Positions 54,490 through 63,292 of a stretch of DNA of 64,000 bases are shown here, piece after piece (positions within the stretch are counted from its first letter, which is position 1; every line of letters starts with the position of its first letter). Below the pieces are notes generated by a model. That model was given only the letters and a program-made list of their open reading frames with translations, did no database searches and was not told the DNA's origin. Source of the DNA: Pseudomonas fluorescens. Its GTDB lineage: Bacteria > Pseudomonadota > Gammaproteobacteria > Pseudomonadales > Pseudomonadaceae. The position numbers and the translations under genes were made by a program. The stretch spans positions 1-64,000 of the forward strand of contig NZ_CABVHK010000018.1 in the NCBI RefSeq assembly GCF_902497785.1. Reading direction: 5' to 3'.

Positions 54490-54583
54490 TGTGGCGAGGG
54501 AGCTCGCTCCCGCTCGGCTGCGAAGCAGTCGTCCCGTTTTGGGGCTGCTTCGCAGCCCACCGGGAGCAAGCTCCCTCGCCACA
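54490..54583. repeat. Large imperfect palindrome (family D)
   Basis: GTGGCGAGGGAGCTCGCTCC...GGCTGCGAAGCAG pairs with CTGCTTCGCAGCC...GAGCAAGCTCCCTCGCCAC. Arms of ~40 bases with interruptions. Confidence 0.9.
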
Positions 54584-54616
54584 GGGTTTGTGTGATGTCG
54601 GGAATAAGGCTGCGAC

Positions 54617-54763
54617 GGGCCGCTCGGCGGTGATTGATCTGACGGCTTCGCGAGCAGGCTCGCTCCCACAGGTTTTTGTGCCGTTCGCAATATCCACTTT
54701 CGGCACAAAACCCTGTGGGAGCGAGCCTGCTCGCGAAGCCGTCAGCGCAATCACCGCTGGCCC
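54617..54763. repeat. Extended REPIN reaching into the 3' end of the EAL-CBS-GGDEF gene
   Basis: The family B core CTTCGCGAGCAGGCTCGCTC and its inverse are extended outward by imperfect matches (GGTGATTG..CTGACGG against its complement). The right arm includes the stop codon and last codons of the gene on 54751-56541, so part of the coding end is mirrored on the left. Confidence 0.8.
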
Positions 54764-56541
54764 ACTAGCCATTCACTCTCTTGCCCGGCCACCGCCAGAC
54801 TATCAATCACATGCACGCTATACCCAGGCACATTTTTCGCGTGGTGCTTGGCTTGCGATGCCATCTCCGCCAACTGGCTCGCGTCGAGTCGCTCACATGC
54901 CTGTGGATGCAAATGCACCACGCCGATAGACAACGACAGTAGGGGAAATTCCTGTCGTACACCCTGGCGGTTCGGCGCGATGAAGCAGCCGGCTTCCAGG
55001 TGTTCGCTGCGGTAGAAACGCCGGCACTGGCTCTGGAAGTCGTCGAGCAACTGGTTCAGCCGTTTGCGCCAGTCTTCCGGACCGAGCACCAGCAGGAAGT
55101 CATCGCCGCCGATATGGCCGACAAAGTCGCGGGACGGGTCGACGCGGTCATTCAGGCATTGCGCCAGGCACAGCAGGACTTCGTCTCCGCGGCCGTAGCC
55201 ATAGATATCGTTGAAAGGTTTGAAGCTGTCGATGTCCACGTAGCAAATCACCGATTCTCGCCGCTGCTGCAGCAACCGCGTCAGGCATTGCTGGATCGGC
55301 ACGTTGCCCGGCAACAGGGTCAGTGGGTTGGCGTAGCGGGCTTGCTGGATCTTCAGTTCGGTAATCAGTTTGAGCACGTCGATCACCCGGCCCAACCCCA
55401 GATACCCGCCATTGAGCGTAATGATGAAATCTTCTTCAATGCGCTGTCGGGCGCGACTGGTGATCAGCCGGCTCACTTGCTGCAGCGACTGACTCATTTC
55501 GACCGCGAGGAAGTCATCGCTCATCAAGCGACTGATCGGCTTGCGGGCGAACAGGTCGGTGGCAAACGGCTTGAGCAGTACGTCCGAGAGCGAGTGCCGA
55601 TGGACGATGCCGCAGGGATGGCCCTGCTCGTCGAGCACCGCCAGCGAGTTCAGGTTGGCCTGGCGGCGAAAGGCTTCCAGAACGGTGGCGGTCGGCGTAT
55701 CGCGAGGCATCGCCGGTTGGTCGTTGAGCAAGGCGCTGAGGTCACTGCCTTCCTCGTTCAGAGGCACAGCAGCGGTGTCGTGCTTGGGCATCAGGTTACG
55801 CGCATCCCTGGGCGGATGTTCCTGGGGCCTGCACAGCAAATAGCCCTGAACCAGATCGACGCCCATGTCAGTCAGCACCGCAAGTTCTTCGCTCAGCTCG
55901 ATCCCTTCAGCAATTACCTGTGCCCGGGAGGCTTTGGCGATCTGCATGATGGACCCGACAAACTCACGCTTGACCGCGTCCTGGTGGATACCGTCGATGA
56001 AGTGGCGGTCGATCTTCACGTAGTCCGGGCGCAATTCGGACCACAGTCGCAAACTCGAATAGCCCGCCCCCAAATCATCCAGCGCAATGGAAAACCCCAT
56101 CGCCCGATAGTGATGCAGTGCGTTTTGCAGCAGCTGGAAGTCGTCGGTTGGCGTCTGCTCGGTCAGCTCGATCACCACCTGGCTCGGCGGTATGCCGAAA
56201 TCCTCCAGCAATTGCAGGGTTCGCCCCGGTTGGTGAGCGGCTTCGAGCAGGGATTCCGGAGAGACGTTGAGAAACAGTTTGCCGGGCAATTGCTGTTCGT
56301 TGAAACGCCGGCAAGCACTTTCGCGGCAAGCGATTTCCAGTTCGTTCAAACGACCCGTCTGGCGAGCGACGGCGAACAACGCGATGGGAGAGTGCAGGGG
56401 GCTGTTCGAGGGGCCGCGACTGAGGGCTTCGTAGCCGATAATTCGTCGTTCAGAGAGGGAAATGATCGGTTGGAACAGGCTGTGCAAACCGCTTTGAGCC
56501 AATATGGAACTCAAGGCACTCAGCTGTTCTGTCGTGGTCAT
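54751..56541 (-). CDS. EAL-CBS-GGDEF cyclic-di-GMP protein
   Basis: 596 aa, soluble. The EAL domain comes first (motif intact at E38-A-L, GYEALSRGP; DDLGAGYSSLRLW; KIDRHFI; EGIE). A pair of CBS-like segments spans ~270-400. The C-terminal GGDEF domain carries GGDDF at 478-482, with Asp in place of Glu. An active phosphodiesterase with a weakened or regulatory cyclase domain is the simplest reading. The CBS domains may sense adenine nucleotides. The upstream gene prc is separated by a terminator. The 3' end lies within a REPIN. Confidence 0.92.
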   Translation of the reverse strand: MTTTEQLSALSSILAQSGLHSLFQPIISLSERRIIGYEALSRGPSNSPLHSPIALFAVARQTGRLNELEIACRESACRRFNEQQLPGKLFLNVSPESLLEAAHQPGRTLQLLEDFGIPPSQVVIELTEQTPTDDFQLLQNALHHYRAMGFSIALDDLGAGYSSLRLWSELRPDYVKIDRHFIDGIHQDAVKREFVGSIMQIAKASRAQVIAEGIELSEELAVLTDMGVDLVQGYLLCRPQEHPPRDARNLMPKHDTAAVPLNEEGSDLSALLNDQPAMPRDTPTATVLEAFRRQANLNSLAVLDEQGHPCGIVHRHSLSDVLLKPFATDLFARKPISRLMSDDFLAVEMSQSLQQVSRLITSRARQRIEEDFIITLNGGYLGLGRVIDVLKLITELKIQQARYANPLTLLPGNVPIQQCLTRLLQQRRESVICYVDIDSFKPFNDIYGYGRGDEVLLCLAQCLNDRVDPSRDFVGHIGGDDFLLVLGPEDWRKRLNQLLDDFQSQCRRFYRSEHLEAGCFIAPNRQGVRQEFPLLSLSIGVVHLHPQACERLDASQLAEMASQAKHHAKNVPGYSVHVIDSLAVAGQESEWLVGQR

Positions 56542-56557
56542 GGCTTTCTCTGGCGAT

Positions 56558-56604
56558 AAAAAAAAGGACGGGGAGCACTCTTTGGATAGAGGTGCTCCCC
56601 GCCC
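56558..56604 (-). terminator. Rho-independent terminator of prc
   Basis: Minus-strand stem GGGCGGGGAGCAC / GTGCTCCCCGTCC followed by T8. It lies between prc and the EAL gene, so the two are separate units. Confidence 0.93.
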
Positions 56605-56688
56605 TTTATTTCACGACAGAATGATGACTGTTTGATGACGCTCCGGGGAGCGTCAGCACTAAATTGCCATCATCTTGCTTTTGACCAA

Positions 56689-58770
56689 CTAGTGCTTGGC
56701 CACTGCGGTGTTGAGTTTCAGGTAGTCCAACAGAATCCGCCCGGTCTCGCTCAGGTAGGCATCGTCTTCCGGTTTGGTCTTGTCCGGCTCGGCCGCGAGG
56801 GCGTCTTCGTCTTCTTTCTTCAGCTCTTTGAGTGGCTCTTCGCCCTTGGCCTTGCGACGCAGGTTTTCCATGGCCAATTGCTTGGCTTCGATATCCGCGT
56901 GCTGGGCACGGCGATCAGCTTCATTGAGGCTGACGGTTTTTTCCGCCATCAGCTTCTGCGCCAGGGCTAGTTTGTCGCGAATGAACACGAACTCCGCATC
57001 CTTGGCCGAGCGTACGTCGTGCTCGGATTTGAGCTGGGCGATGTACGGTTTGAACGGATCCAGTGCAGGCTTGATGGCCGCGCGGATGGTGTCCCACGGC
57101 ATGGCTTCCGGCAGGGCACTTTCACCGATTTCCTTGGTGTCGATGATCGACGGGTAATCGATGTCCGGCAGTACGCCTTGATGCTGGGTGCTCTGGCCGG
57201 AAACCCGGTAGAACTTGGCCAGCGTCAGCTTCAATTCGCCGTGGTTCAGCGGCTGAATGGTCTGCACGGTGCCTTTACCGAAGGTCTGGCCGCCGATAAT
57301 CAGCGCACGGTGGTAATCCTGCATGGCGCCGGCAAAAATCTCCGAAGCCGAGGCGGACAAGCGGTTGACCAGCAACGCCATCGGGCCTTTGTAGAAAGCG
57401 CCCGGGTTTTCATCTTCCAGCACGTCAACGCGACCGTCGGCATTACGCACGAGCACAGTCGGGCCTTTGTCGATGAACAGGCTGGTCAGCTCGGTGGCTT
57501 CCTGCAAGGAGCCGCCGCCGTTGTTGCGCAGGTCGATGACTACGCCGTCGACTTTGTCTTTCTGCAACTCGGTCAGCAGCTTCTTGACGTCGCGGGTGGT
57601 GCTCTTGTAGTCCGGATCGCCGGCACGGAAGGCCTTGAAATCCAGATAGAACGCCGGAATCTCGATGACGCCGAGCTTGTAGTCCTTGCCGTCCTGTTTC
57701 AGGTTGAGGACCGACTTTTTGACCGCCTGGTCTTCAAGCTTCACCGCTTCACGGGTGATCGGCACGACCTTGCTGGTCTGGTCGTTTGGCGCATTGCTCG
57801 CCGGGATCACTTCCAGGCGCACCACGGTGCCTTTCGGGCCCCGGATCAGCTTGACCACTTCGTCGAGGCGCCAGCCCACCACATCGACCATCTCTTTGTT
57901 GCCCTGGGCAACGCCGATGATCTTGTCGGCCGGTGCGACCTGCTTGGTCTTGTCGGCCGGTCCCGCAGGCACCAGACGCACGACTTTGACCTGGTCGTTG
58001 TCGCTCTGCAACACGGCGCCGATGCCCTCGAGGGACAGGCTCATGTTGATGTCGAAGTTTTCCGCGTTATCCGGCGACAGGTAATTGGTGTGCGGGTCGT
58101 AGGACATGGCGAAGGTGTTGATGTACGCCTGGAAGATGTCTTCCGGACGGGTCTGATCCAGACGCGCGAGCTGATTCTTGTAGCGCTTGGTCAGGGTTTC
58201 CTGGATCTGCTTGGAATCCTTGCCCGCGATCTTCTGCCGCAACACTTCGTCCTTGACGCGTTTGCGCCACAGGTCGTCGAGTTCTGCGGTGGATTTGAGC
58301 CAGGCGGCATCCTTGCGGTCGATCAGCAAGGTTTCCTTGGTGTTGAAGTCGATCTTGTCGACGCCCTTGTTCAGCTCTGCAAGGGCAAAGTCCAGACGCG
58401 CCTTGACGCGGTCCAGATAGCGCTTGTAGATGATGAACCCGGCATTGAGGTCGCCACTTTTGAGGAAGTCGTCGAACTGGGTCTTCCACTTGTTGAATTC
58501 TGCAATGTCGCTGGCCATGAAGTAGCTGCGCGACGGGTCCAGCAGCTTGAGGTAGCTGTCGTAGATGATCACGGAGCGCGCGTCATCGAGCGGCGGCTTG
58601 CTGTAATGATGACGCTTGAGCAACTCGACGACATTCAGACTGGCGATCACTTCGTCACGATCAGGCTGAAGCTTGTCCCAGCTATTGGCTGCGAACGTGT
58701 TGCTCGACATCGGCATCAGGCCGATACCAATGAACAGGGCGAGGGCGGTGCTGGGGAACAGATGCTTCAT
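56689..58770 (-). CDS. prc: Tail-specific periplasmic protease Prc
   Basis: 693 aa from the ATG at 58770, which begins a signal peptide (MKHLFPSTALALFIGIGLMP, cleavage near TFA-A). In-frame starts further upstream (58803, 58857) spoil it. A PDZ domain covers ~245-335. The S41 catalytic centre has the serine in LSASASEIFAGAM and the lysine in GGQTFGKGTVQ. A C-terminal DUF3340-like helical region (EEPLKELKKEDEDALAAEPD) follows. It degrades proteins by their C-terminal tails and processes murein enzymes such as MepS in E. coli. It has its own terminator. Confidence 0.94.
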   Translation of the reverse strand: MKHLFPSTALALFIGIGLMPMSSNTFAANSWDKLQPDRDEVIASLNVVELLKRHHYSKPPLDDARSVIIYDSYLKLLDPSRSYFMASDIAEFNKWKTQFDDFLKSGDLNAGFIIYKRYLDRVKARLDFALAELNKGVDKIDFNTKETLLIDRKDAAWLKSTAELDDLWRKRVKDEVLRQKIAGKDSKQIQETLTKRYKNQLARLDQTRPEDIFQAYINTFAMSYDPHTNYLSPDNAENFDINMSLSLEGIGAVLQSDNDQVKVVRLVPAGPADKTKQVAPADKIIGVAQGNKEMVDVVGWRLDEVVKLIRGPKGTVVRLEVIPASNAPNDQTSKVVPITREAVKLEDQAVKKSVLNLKQDGKDYKLGVIEIPAFYLDFKAFRAGDPDYKSTTRDVKKLLTELQKDKVDGVVIDLRNNGGGSLQEATELTSLFIDKGPTVLVRNADGRVDVLEDENPGAFYKGPMALLVNRLSASASEIFAGAMQDYHRALIIGGQTFGKGTVQTIQPLNHGELKLTLAKFYRVSGQSTQHQGVLPDIDYPSIIDTKEIGESALPEAMPWDTIRAAIKPALDPFKPYIAQLKSEHDVRSAKDAEFVFIRDKLALAQKLMAEKTVSLNEADRRAQHADIEAKQLAMENLRRKAKGEEPLKELKKEDEDALAAEPDKTKPEDDAYLSETGRILLDYLKLNTAVAKH

Positions 58771-58910
58771 GCTGATTCGACGCGGGGACAATTGATCACG
58801 CATATTAGGCCGTCTTTGAAGTCGCCGGTTCCACAAAGGGCCGGTCACATAATGCAAGAAAGCCCGGCGCTACAGCTACGGGCTCAGTCCAGACTCACTA
58901 TGGAGGCACT

Positions 58911-59873
58911 GTGAAGGCATTGCAAGGCGTGGAAGGTCAAGTGGAGTGGCTTGAAGAGCCCAGTCCTGTGTGTGATGTAGGGCAAGTTCGCATTCGTGTG
59001 GCGGCAGCGGGCCTCAATCGCGCCGATTTGTTACAGAAGGCCGGTCTCTATCCGCCACCGCCGGGGGCCAGTCAGGTACTGGGTCTTGAGTGTTCGGGAG
59101 TGATCAGCGAGGTCGGTGCGGGATCGTCATGGCAGGTCGGCGACCGGGTTTGCGCCTTGCTGGCCGGGGGCGGGATGGCCGAAGAGGTGGTAGTCGACGG
59201 ACGGCACGTGCTGCCGGTGCCGGAAGGATTGTCCCTTGTCGAGGCGGCAGCGTTGCCCGAAGTCTATGCGACCGTCTGGCTGAATTTGTATCAACTGGCT
59301 GCGCTCAAACCCGGTGAGAAAGTTCTACTGCACGCCGGAGCAAGTGGGATCGGTTCAGCGGCCATTCAGCTGTGCAAGGCGTTTGGCAACCCGTGCTGGG
59401 TCAGCGTCGGTTCTGCCGAACGTCTGGCTTACTGCGAAGCGTTGGGTGCTCAGGGTGGGGTGGTGCGCACCGACGATCTGGACAGCCTGAGCGATCTGGG
59501 ACCGTTCGATGTAATTCTCGACCCGGTCGGTGGAAACTACGCCGCGCTGAATCTTAAACTGCTGGGCCGCGATGGCCGGTGGGTGCTGATTGGCCTGATG
59601 GGTGGTCGTGAGGCGAAACTGGACCTGGCGCAGGTCCTGGCCAAGCGCGTGCAACTGCTGGGTTCGACTTTGCGCAGTCGTGATGATCAATTCAAGGCGG
59701 ATTTGTTCAGTGACCTGAGCCAGCATGTCTGGCCGCTGTTTGCCGAGGGGCGGTTGAGTCCGCAGTTGGCGAAAACATTTGCGATCAAGGATGCCGAAGC
59801 GGCGTTTGCCGAGCTGGCAAGCAATAAGGTGGCGGGGAAATTGGTGTTGGTGATCGACGAAAGCCTGACCTGA
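58911..59873 (+). CDS. NAD(P)H-quinone oxidoreductase (zinc-independent MDR family)
   Basis: 320 aa, GTG start with GGAGG four bases upstream. It begins MKALQGVEGQVEWLEEPSPV and has the AGLNRADLLQKAGLYPPPPG segment of the PIG3/QOR group. The cofactor loop VLLHAGASGIGSAAIQ at ~141-156 is of the NADPH type. No zinc ligands are present. It reduces quinones or alpha,beta-unsaturated carbonyls. It is divergent from prc. Confidence 0.92.
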   Translation: MKALQGVEGQVEWLEEPSPVCDVGQVRIRVAAAGLNRADLLQKAGLYPPPPGASQVLGLECSGVISEVGAGSSWQVGDRVCALLAGGGMAEEVVVDGRHVLPVPEGLSLVEAAALPEVYATVWLNLYQLAALKPGEKVLLHAGASGIGSAAIQLCKAFGNPCWVSVGSAERLAYCEALGAQGGVVRTDDLDSLSDLGPFDVILDPVGGNYAALNLKLLGRDGRWVLIGLMGGREAKLDLAQVLAKRVQLLGSTLRSRDDQFKADLFSDLSQHVWPLFAEGRLSPQLAKTFAIKDAEAAFAELASNKVAGKLVLVIDESLT

Positions 59874-59888
59874 GGTCGGGTTTGCTTT

Positions 59889-59966
59889 AAAAGATCGCAG
59901 CCTTCGACAGCTCCTACAGGGTGTACACCACGCCAATGCAGGAGCTGCCGAAGGCTGCGATCTTTT
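59889..59966. repeat. REP inverted pair (family A)
   Basis: AAAAGATCGCAGCCTTCGAC...CTCCTAC and its inverse, ~18 bases between. The left copy has one base change (TTCGAC for TTCGGC). It lies in the convergent gap. Confidence 0.9.
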
Positions 59967-59970
59967 GCTT

Positions 59971-60624
59971 TTATTTCCAGAGATGGATAGGCCAGCCGGC
60001 TTTTTCGGCGTGTTCGAGCAGCACCGGATCCGGGTTCACCACGTGTGGGAAATCCACCTTCAACAGCAGCGGCAAATCGTTGCGTGAATCCGAGTAGAAA
60101 CTCGCGCCTTCCAGATTCTCCTCTTCGGCATCCAGCCATTCCAGCAAGCGCGTGATCTTGCCTTCGCGGTAAGTCAGCGTGCCGACGGTGTGGCCGCTAT
60201 AAACCCCGTGCACCACTTCCAGTTCGATGCCGAGGATCTCGTCGATGCCCAGACGATCGGCAATCGGCCTGACCAGGTGCGTCCCCGAGGCCGAGATCAC
60301 GAGGATCCGGTCGCCGGCCTTGCGATGGGCGGCGATGGTTTTGGTCGCATCGCTGAAGATGATCGGCTCGATGAAATCCTCCACCCAGGGCGCTACCAAA
60401 TGCTCGACCTCTTGCGGCGTGCGCCCGATCATCGGTTCGAGGCTGAAGGTCATGTAGTCCTCCATGCGCAATTTGCCGTGGCTGTAAGCGTCCATCAATT
60501 CGTTGTTCTGCCGCATGAACGACTCGGGATCGACCCAGCCCAGGCGGCCCATCTGTTCGCTCCAGAGGGTGGCGCAGTCGCCGTGGATCAGGGTTTCGTC
60601 CAGATCAAAAATTGCCAGGGCCAT
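59971..60624 (-). CDS. HAD-IB-type phosphatase
   Basis: 217 aa. Motif I FDLDETLIHGD carries the nucleophile and general-acid Asp; note the second Asp is followed by Glu (DLDET). Motif II is VISASGT and motif IV YSDSRNDLPLL. This is the SerB-like IB subfamily, which often acts on phosphoserine, histidinol phosphate or glycerol-type monophosphates. It starts 35 bases after the ABC ATPase stop on the same strand, so it probably ends the same operon and may process the imported compound. Confidence 0.9.
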   Translation of the reverse strand: MALAIFDLDETLIHGDCATLWSEQMGRLGWVDPESFMRQNNELMDAYSHGKLRMEDYMTFSLEPMIGRTPQEVEHLVAPWVEDFIEPIIFSDATKTIAAHRKAGDRILVISASGTHLVRPIADRLGIDEILGIELEVVHGVYSGHTVGTLTYREGKITRLLEWLDAEEENLEGASFYSDSRNDLPLLLKVDFPHVVNPDPVLLEHAEKAGWPIHLWK

Positions 60625-60658
60625 CAGTGCAGTTCTCTCTTTAACATCAGCAAAGTCA

Positions 60659-61663
60659 TCAGGCTACCTCACACAGGGCCGTCGGATCGATGGAAAGCGC
60701 CAGTCGCTGACCATCGGGATGCAGGTCTGCCGCCGAACGGTTGAGCACATCGACGACCAATTCCACACCGCGTGCTTCTATCCGATAGCGAATCACATTG
60801 CCCAGCAGGCTGTGGCTGCGCACTTGTGCGTCGAGGTCGCCGTTCAGGCTCAGTTCGATGGCTTCCGGGCGAATGGCCAGGCGATGGGTGATGGGCCGTT
60901 GCAGCAACTTGCTGGCGCTGTCGGCGTCCAGCAGGTTGTAGTTGCCTATGAAACCGGCAGCGAACACGTCCACCGGCGCGGTGTACAGGGTTTCTGCGTC
61001 GCCGCTCTGTACGATCTTTCCTTGATTCATCAGGAAAATCCGGTCGGACATGGTCAGCGCTTCTTCCTGATCGTGAGTGACAAAGATCGTGGTCAGGCCG
61101 AGTTCGCGCTGGATCTGGCGGATCTGTTCGCGCAGGTGCTTGCGAATCCGCGCATCAAGGGCCGACAGCGGTTCGTCGAGCAACAAAAGTCTTGGCCGGG
61201 TAACCAGCGAGCGGGCGAGTGCAACCCGCTGACATTGACCGCCGGATAATTGATGCGGATACCGCGCGGCAAAATCGGTGAGCTCCACCAGTTTCAACAC
61301 CTCGGCGACGCGCTTTTGGCTGTCATCGCTATTGACCTTTTGCATGCGCAAACCGAAGGCGACGTTCTGCTCCACGGTCATGTTGGGAAACAGCGCGTAG
61401 CTCTGGAACACCATGCCGATGCCGCGCTTTTGCGGGCTCAGCGGTACAAGGTCTTGACCCTCTAACAGGATCTTGCCGCCATCGACCGACGTCAGCCCGG
61501 CAATGCAACGCAGCAACGTGGATTTACCGCAACCGGACGGGCCCAACAACGTGACAAATTCACCCTTGCGGATTTCGCAATTGATGTCGCTGAACACCGT
61601 CGTGCTGGCCTGCCCTAATTGAGAGAAGCTTTTTTGTAGATGTTGGACGCTGACATAGCTCAT
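60659..61663 (-). CDS. ABC importer ATP-binding protein
   Basis: 334 aa. Walker A LLGPSGCGKSTLL (~38-50), signature LSGGQCQRVALA (note Cys in place of Gln), Walker B LLLLDEPLSALD, H-loop FVTHDQEEAL. The C-terminal TOBE-like region (~240-334) places it with the Fe3+, polyamine, sulfate or phosphonate-type importers. It overlaps the permease gene upstream by four bases. The substrate-binding protein lies outside the window or elsewhere. Confidence 0.93.
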   Translation of the reverse strand: MSYVSVQHLQKSFSQLGQASTTVFSDINCEIRKGEFVTLLGPSGCGKSTLLRCIAGLTSVDGGKILLEGQDLVPLSPQKRGIGMVFQSYALFPNMTVEQNVAFGLRMQKVNSDDSQKRVAEVLKLVELTDFAARYPHQLSGGQCQRVALARSLVTRPRLLLLDEPLSALDARIRKHLREQIRQIQRELGLTTIFVTHDQEEALTMSDRIFLMNQGKIVQSGDAETLYTAPVDVFAAGFIGNYNLLDADSASKLLQRPITHRLAIRPEAIELSLNGDLDAQVRSHSLLGNVIRYRIEARGVELVVDVLNRSAADLHPDGQRLALSIDPTALCEVA

Positions 61664-62460
61664 TCGCTTTTGTCCTTGTTCAAGATATTGGCCGCCCAGG
61701 TCAGAACCAGCACAAAGAAGAAATAGGAAATCACCAGTGCACTGGTGAAGTGGCCGCTGCTGTTGCGCATGTTGTTGAGGTAGACCTGCAGGGTTTCGTA
61801 GCGCGTACCGACGAGGATGTTGGCGAACACAAATTCACCGAACAGAAACGAAAACGACAGCAGCAGCGCCACCATCAATCCCTTGCGCAGGTTTGGCAGC
61901 ACCACCAGGAATGCCGCTTGCCAAGTGCTGGCACCGAGCAATTGGGCGGCATCCATCAAGTCGCGCAAGTTGATCGCTTGCAAATTGTTGGTGATCGCCC
62001 GGTACATGAACGGCAGGGCGACGGTGAAGTAACAGCCGATCAGAATCCACGGCGTGCCGACCATTGCGAACGGCCCCGAGCCGTAGAGCTGCAACAGGCC
62101 CACCGACGACACCACCGGCGGCACCGCAAAAGGCAGCAGGATCAGGATGTTCATCAGCGCGTCGAGTTTCGGAAAGTGGTAATGCACCACGAACAGCAGC
62201 GGCAGAATCAGCACCACCGACAGAATCAGCGCGCCGACGCAGACCAGCAATGACTGGCCGAAGGCGTGCAGAAAGCGCGGGTCGCTCCACAACGCTACGT
62301 ACCATTTCAAACTGAAGCCGCTGGGCAAGATGGTCGCCGACCAACTGCTGGAAATTGAGTAGATCAAAGTGCCGAGCAGCGGCAATAGCAGGATGGCAAA
62401 CAGCAGATACACCACGACTCGGTGGTAGATGCCGACGGGGCCCAGTTCAACGCGAGACAT
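61660..62460 (-). CDS. ABC importer permease subunit 2
   Basis: 266 aa, six hydrophobic helices. The EAA-type loop LMDAAQLLGASTWQAAFLVV lies at ~175-195, with the downstream LPNLRKGLMVALLL. It is of the CysW/PotC type. It overlaps its neighbours by 4 and 14 bases, so the operon is tightly coupled. It forms a heterodimer with the next permease. Confidence 0.92.
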   Translation of the reverse strand: MSRVELGPVGIYHRVVVYLLFAILLLPLLGTLIYSISSSWSATILPSGFSLKWYVALWSDPRFLHAFGQSLLVCVGALILSVVLILPLLFVVHYHFPKLDALMNILILLPFAVPPVVSSVGLLQLYGSGPFAMVGTPWILIGCYFTVALPFMYRAITNNLQAINLRDLMDAAQLLGASTWQAAFLVVLPNLRKGLMVALLLSFSFLFGEFVFANILVGTRYETLQVYLNNMRNSSGHFTSALVISYFFFVLVLTWAANILNKDKSE

Positions 62461-63292
62461 GGTAGCTCCTCTTCAGCAGCAGCTGATGCACGATGGTCAC
62501 CAGGGTCATCAACGCCACGAGCACCACCGCCAGGGCACTGGCCATGTTCGGGTCCAGGGAAATGTCACCGGAAACCATCGCCGCAATGCGGATCGTCAGC
62601 ACGTTGAAGTTGCCGGTGGTCAGGGCGTAGACCGTGGCGTAGGCGCCGAGGGCGTTGGCCAGCAGAATGACGAAGGTGCCGAGCAGCGCAGGCGTCAGCA
62701 CCGGCAAACCGATGTGCCGCCAGAACTGCCAGCCGTTGGCGCCGAGCAGCGCGGCGGATTCACGCCAGTCTTCGCGCAATGCATCGAACGCCGGGTAGAG
62801 CAGCAATACGCCCAGTGGAATCTGGAAATAGGTGTAGAGAATGATCAGCCCGGTTTTTGAATACAGGTTGAAATCCTGGATGATCCCGGCCTGCTTGAGC
62901 ATGATCGTGAAGCTGCCGTTGAAGCCCAGCAGGATGATGAACGCGAAGGCCAGCGGCACGCCGGAGAAGTTACTGGTCATGTTGGCGAAGGCGTTGACGA
63001 AGTTGCGCAGCCTGGAGTCGACCCGGCGCAGAGAGTACGCGCCGAGCACGGCGATGATGATCCCGAACACGCTGGACCAGAAACTGATCTCGAGGCTGTA
63101 CTGGATAGCCTGGAGATAGAACTTCGAATTGAAGATTTTGCTGAAGTTGGCCAGGCCCCAGCCGAACTCTTCCGATTGCAGGCTGTTGATCATCACCCAG
63201 AGGAGGGGGGCGATCTCGAACACGATAAAGAACAGGGCGAAGGGCACCAGGCATAAGGCGGCCAGCCATTTGCCGCGCGTCATGGCGTTCAC
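62447..63292 (-). CDS. ABC importer permease subunit 1
   Basis: 281 aa, six hydrophobic helices with the EAA loop DWRESAALLGANGWQFWRHI near 175-195. It begins MNAMTRGKWLAALCLVPFAL. It is the PotB/CysT-type partner of the other permease. The start overlaps the stop of the upstream phosphatase-superfamily gene by four bases (ATGA). Confidence 0.92.
   Translation of the reverse strand: MNAMTRGKWLAALCLVPFALFFIVFEIAPLLWVMINSLQSEEFGWGLANFSKIFNSKFYLQAIQYSLEISFWSSVFGIIIAVLGAYSLRRVDSRLRNFVNAFANMTSNFSGVPLAFAFIILLGFNGSFTIMLKQAGIIQDFNLYSKTGLIILYTYFQIPLGVLLLYPAFDALREDWRESAALLGANGWQFWRHIGLPVLTPALLGTFVILLANALGAYATVYALTTGNFNVLTIRIAAMVSGDISLDPNMASALAVVLVALMTLVTIVHQLLLKRSYHVSR

Noticed and set aside
53998..54708. 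236-codon minus-strand frame downstream of the immunity gene
   Set aside because: It runs through both large palindromes and has no good ribosome site. The shorter 72-codon frame in a different phase has one.
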